64,000 nucleotides of DNA from Sinobacterium caligoides (GTDB lineage: Bacteria > Pseudomonadota > Gammaproteobacteria > Pseudomonadales > Sinobacteriaceae): assembly GCF_003752585.1 (NCBI RefSeq), contig NZ_RKHR01000003.1, forward strand, positions 1,116,001 to 1,180,000, in the 5' to 3' direction. Shown here piece after piece: positions 63,371 through 64,000 of the stretch; positions within the stretch are counted from its first letter, which is position 1, and each line of letters opens with the position of its first letter. The notes beneath the pieces are model-generated. The model was given only the letters and a program-made list of their open reading frames with translations. It made no database searches and had not been told where the DNA came from. The translations under genes were made by a program, and so were the position numbers.

Positions 63371-63991
63371 GATTGCATCTTTTAGCTGCTCCATATGTTC
63401 TATTCTATGTGCGCCTTCAATTGTTTTATGAGTGCCAATGGGATCATATAACACTGGATACATGCCCGCCGATTGAGCGGCTGTGATACCTAAAGGGCTG
63501 TCTTCTACCACCGCACACTCATCGGGACGGAAACCCATATCACGAGCCGCATGGAGAAATATACCAGGGTCGGGCTTCCAAGACCCAACTATATAAGAAC
63601 TGTAGATATTTCCAATGAAATGTTCGGTTAAACCCGTTAATGATAAAGCCTTATTGATTTTCTCTATTGGCCCACTTGAGGCAACGCATTTTGGTAGTGC
63701 TATCTCTTGCAGCATTTCACTTACGCCCTCACAGGGCTTTAGCTTCTGCTCGAATAAATTTTCTACTAATGATCTGTATAAAGGAACGAAATCTTCACCA
63801 AGCTTTATTTGATGATCATTTTCAAGCGTTTCTAGAATATTTGCTAACTTACCTCCTCGAAATCGCTGCATCATTTCATTAGCAGAAGACTCAACACCAT
63901 ATTCTTTCAGCTTAATCTCCAAAGCCAAATTACATAGATATTCACTATTTACCAATGTCCCGTCACAGTCGAATATGATGCACTTGATCAT
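63365..63991 (-). CDS. HAD-family phosphatase, beta-PGM/phosphoglycolate-like (cassette gene)
   Basis: A 208-residue HAD with complete motifs: IIFDCDGTLVNSEYLCN (DxDxT), CVASSGPIEKI (motif II), KPDPGIFLHAAR (Lys) and CAVVEDSPLGITAAQSAGM (motif IV). The cap is the small four-helix C1 type (about residues 17-85). It is in the group of sugar-phosphate phosphatases/phosphoglucomutases. Cassette cargo, with attC at its 3' end. Its RBS lies near the window end and is not seen in full. Confidence 0.86.
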   Translation of the reverse strand: MIKCIIFDCDGTLVNSEYLCNLALEIKLKEYGVESSANEMMQRFRGGKLANILETLENDHQIKLGEDFVPLYRSLVENLFEQKLKPCEGVSEMLQEIALPKCVASSGPIEKINKALSLTGLTEHFIGNIYSSYIVGSWKPDPGIFLHAARDMGFRPDECAVVEDSPLGITAAQSAGMYPVLYDPIGTHKTIEGAHRIEHMEQLKDAIT

Positions 63992-64000
63992 GGTTTCACC

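Larger units (their letters stand above)
61000..64000 (-). mobile_element. Integron cassette block 3 (four cassettes, continues past window)
   Basis: Four minus-strand genes in series: HAD (61095), HD phosphohydrolase (61851), SDR (62556) and HAD (63365). Each is followed by an attC at its 3' end (61000-61100, 61730-61839, 62444-62555, 63281-63370). Gene stops lie in or within 12 bp of the attC core in every case. The array continues beyond 64000. The block lies against ilvBN at 60971/61000. No integrase in the window. Confidence 0.9.

Overview
The window looks like a chromosomal segment of a marine-type gammaproteobacterium. This is an inference from E. coli-like FolX, SoxR, EmrAB and IlvBN proteins together with an OAAH lectin, a P450 and other genes typical of free-living gammaproteobacteria. 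No rRNA or tRNA gene, CRISPR array, transposase or integrase gene was seen. Two regions differ in composition and gene content.

Region 1 (1 to about 27.2 kb) is GC-balanced and has ordinary housekeeping and stress genes on both strands. They are an OmpA-type porin cut by the window edge, an emrAB-type efflux pair, a hemerythrin and nnrS pair (nitric oxide handling), and an MFS pump divergent from soxR whose promoter has the 19-bp spacer expected of a SoxR target. Next come a FemAB-like protein, a 7TMR-DISM hybrid histidine kinase, folX, a cystatin-motif lipoprotein, a limonene-epoxide-hydrolase-like protein, a VF530-type protein, a divergent CsrA-like protein, an FKBP isomerase and a P450. 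The region ends with a TauD-like/TauE-like pair, a four-repeat OAAH lectin, a cytochrome b561/EB_dh fusion with a DUF1566 lipoprotein, a large secreted phosphoesterase, a methyltransferase and a DJ-1/PfpI protein.

Region 2 (about 27.6 to 64 kb) is visibly AT-richer and mosaic. Three blocks of integron gene cassettes (27.6-28.8, 44.5-46.6 and 61.0-64 kb), all read on the minus strand, carry at least nine attC-like sites and small accessory genes, several of them broken, but no integrase. Between the blocks lie two minus-strand biosynthetic operons. Cluster A (28.8-43.2 kb) combines an SbnA/CysK-like PLP synthase, a GNAT, two FAD amine oxidases, an M20 peptidase, three ATP-grasp ligases, an MFS exporter and an RND pump. 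It looks like a ribosome- and NRPS-independent pathway for a small peptide, perhaps containing diaminopropionate. Cluster B (47.1-57.4 kb) combines an Fe/2-oxoglutarate oxygenase, a class III aminotransferase, an AurF-type di-iron N-oxygenase, an APH-like kinase, an SDR, a HAD phosphatase and an acyl/aminoacyl adenylate ligase, followed by an IlvIH-type acetolactate synthase.

On the plus strand beyond cluster B is a second, IlvBN-type acetolactate synthase. It is preceded by a Val/Leu-rich leader peptide and an attenuator terminator. Two different acetolactate synthases beside an amino-acid-modifying cluster suggest either supply of a branched-chain precursor or self-protection against a product that hits this enzyme. 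The products of clusters A and B cannot be named from sequence alone.
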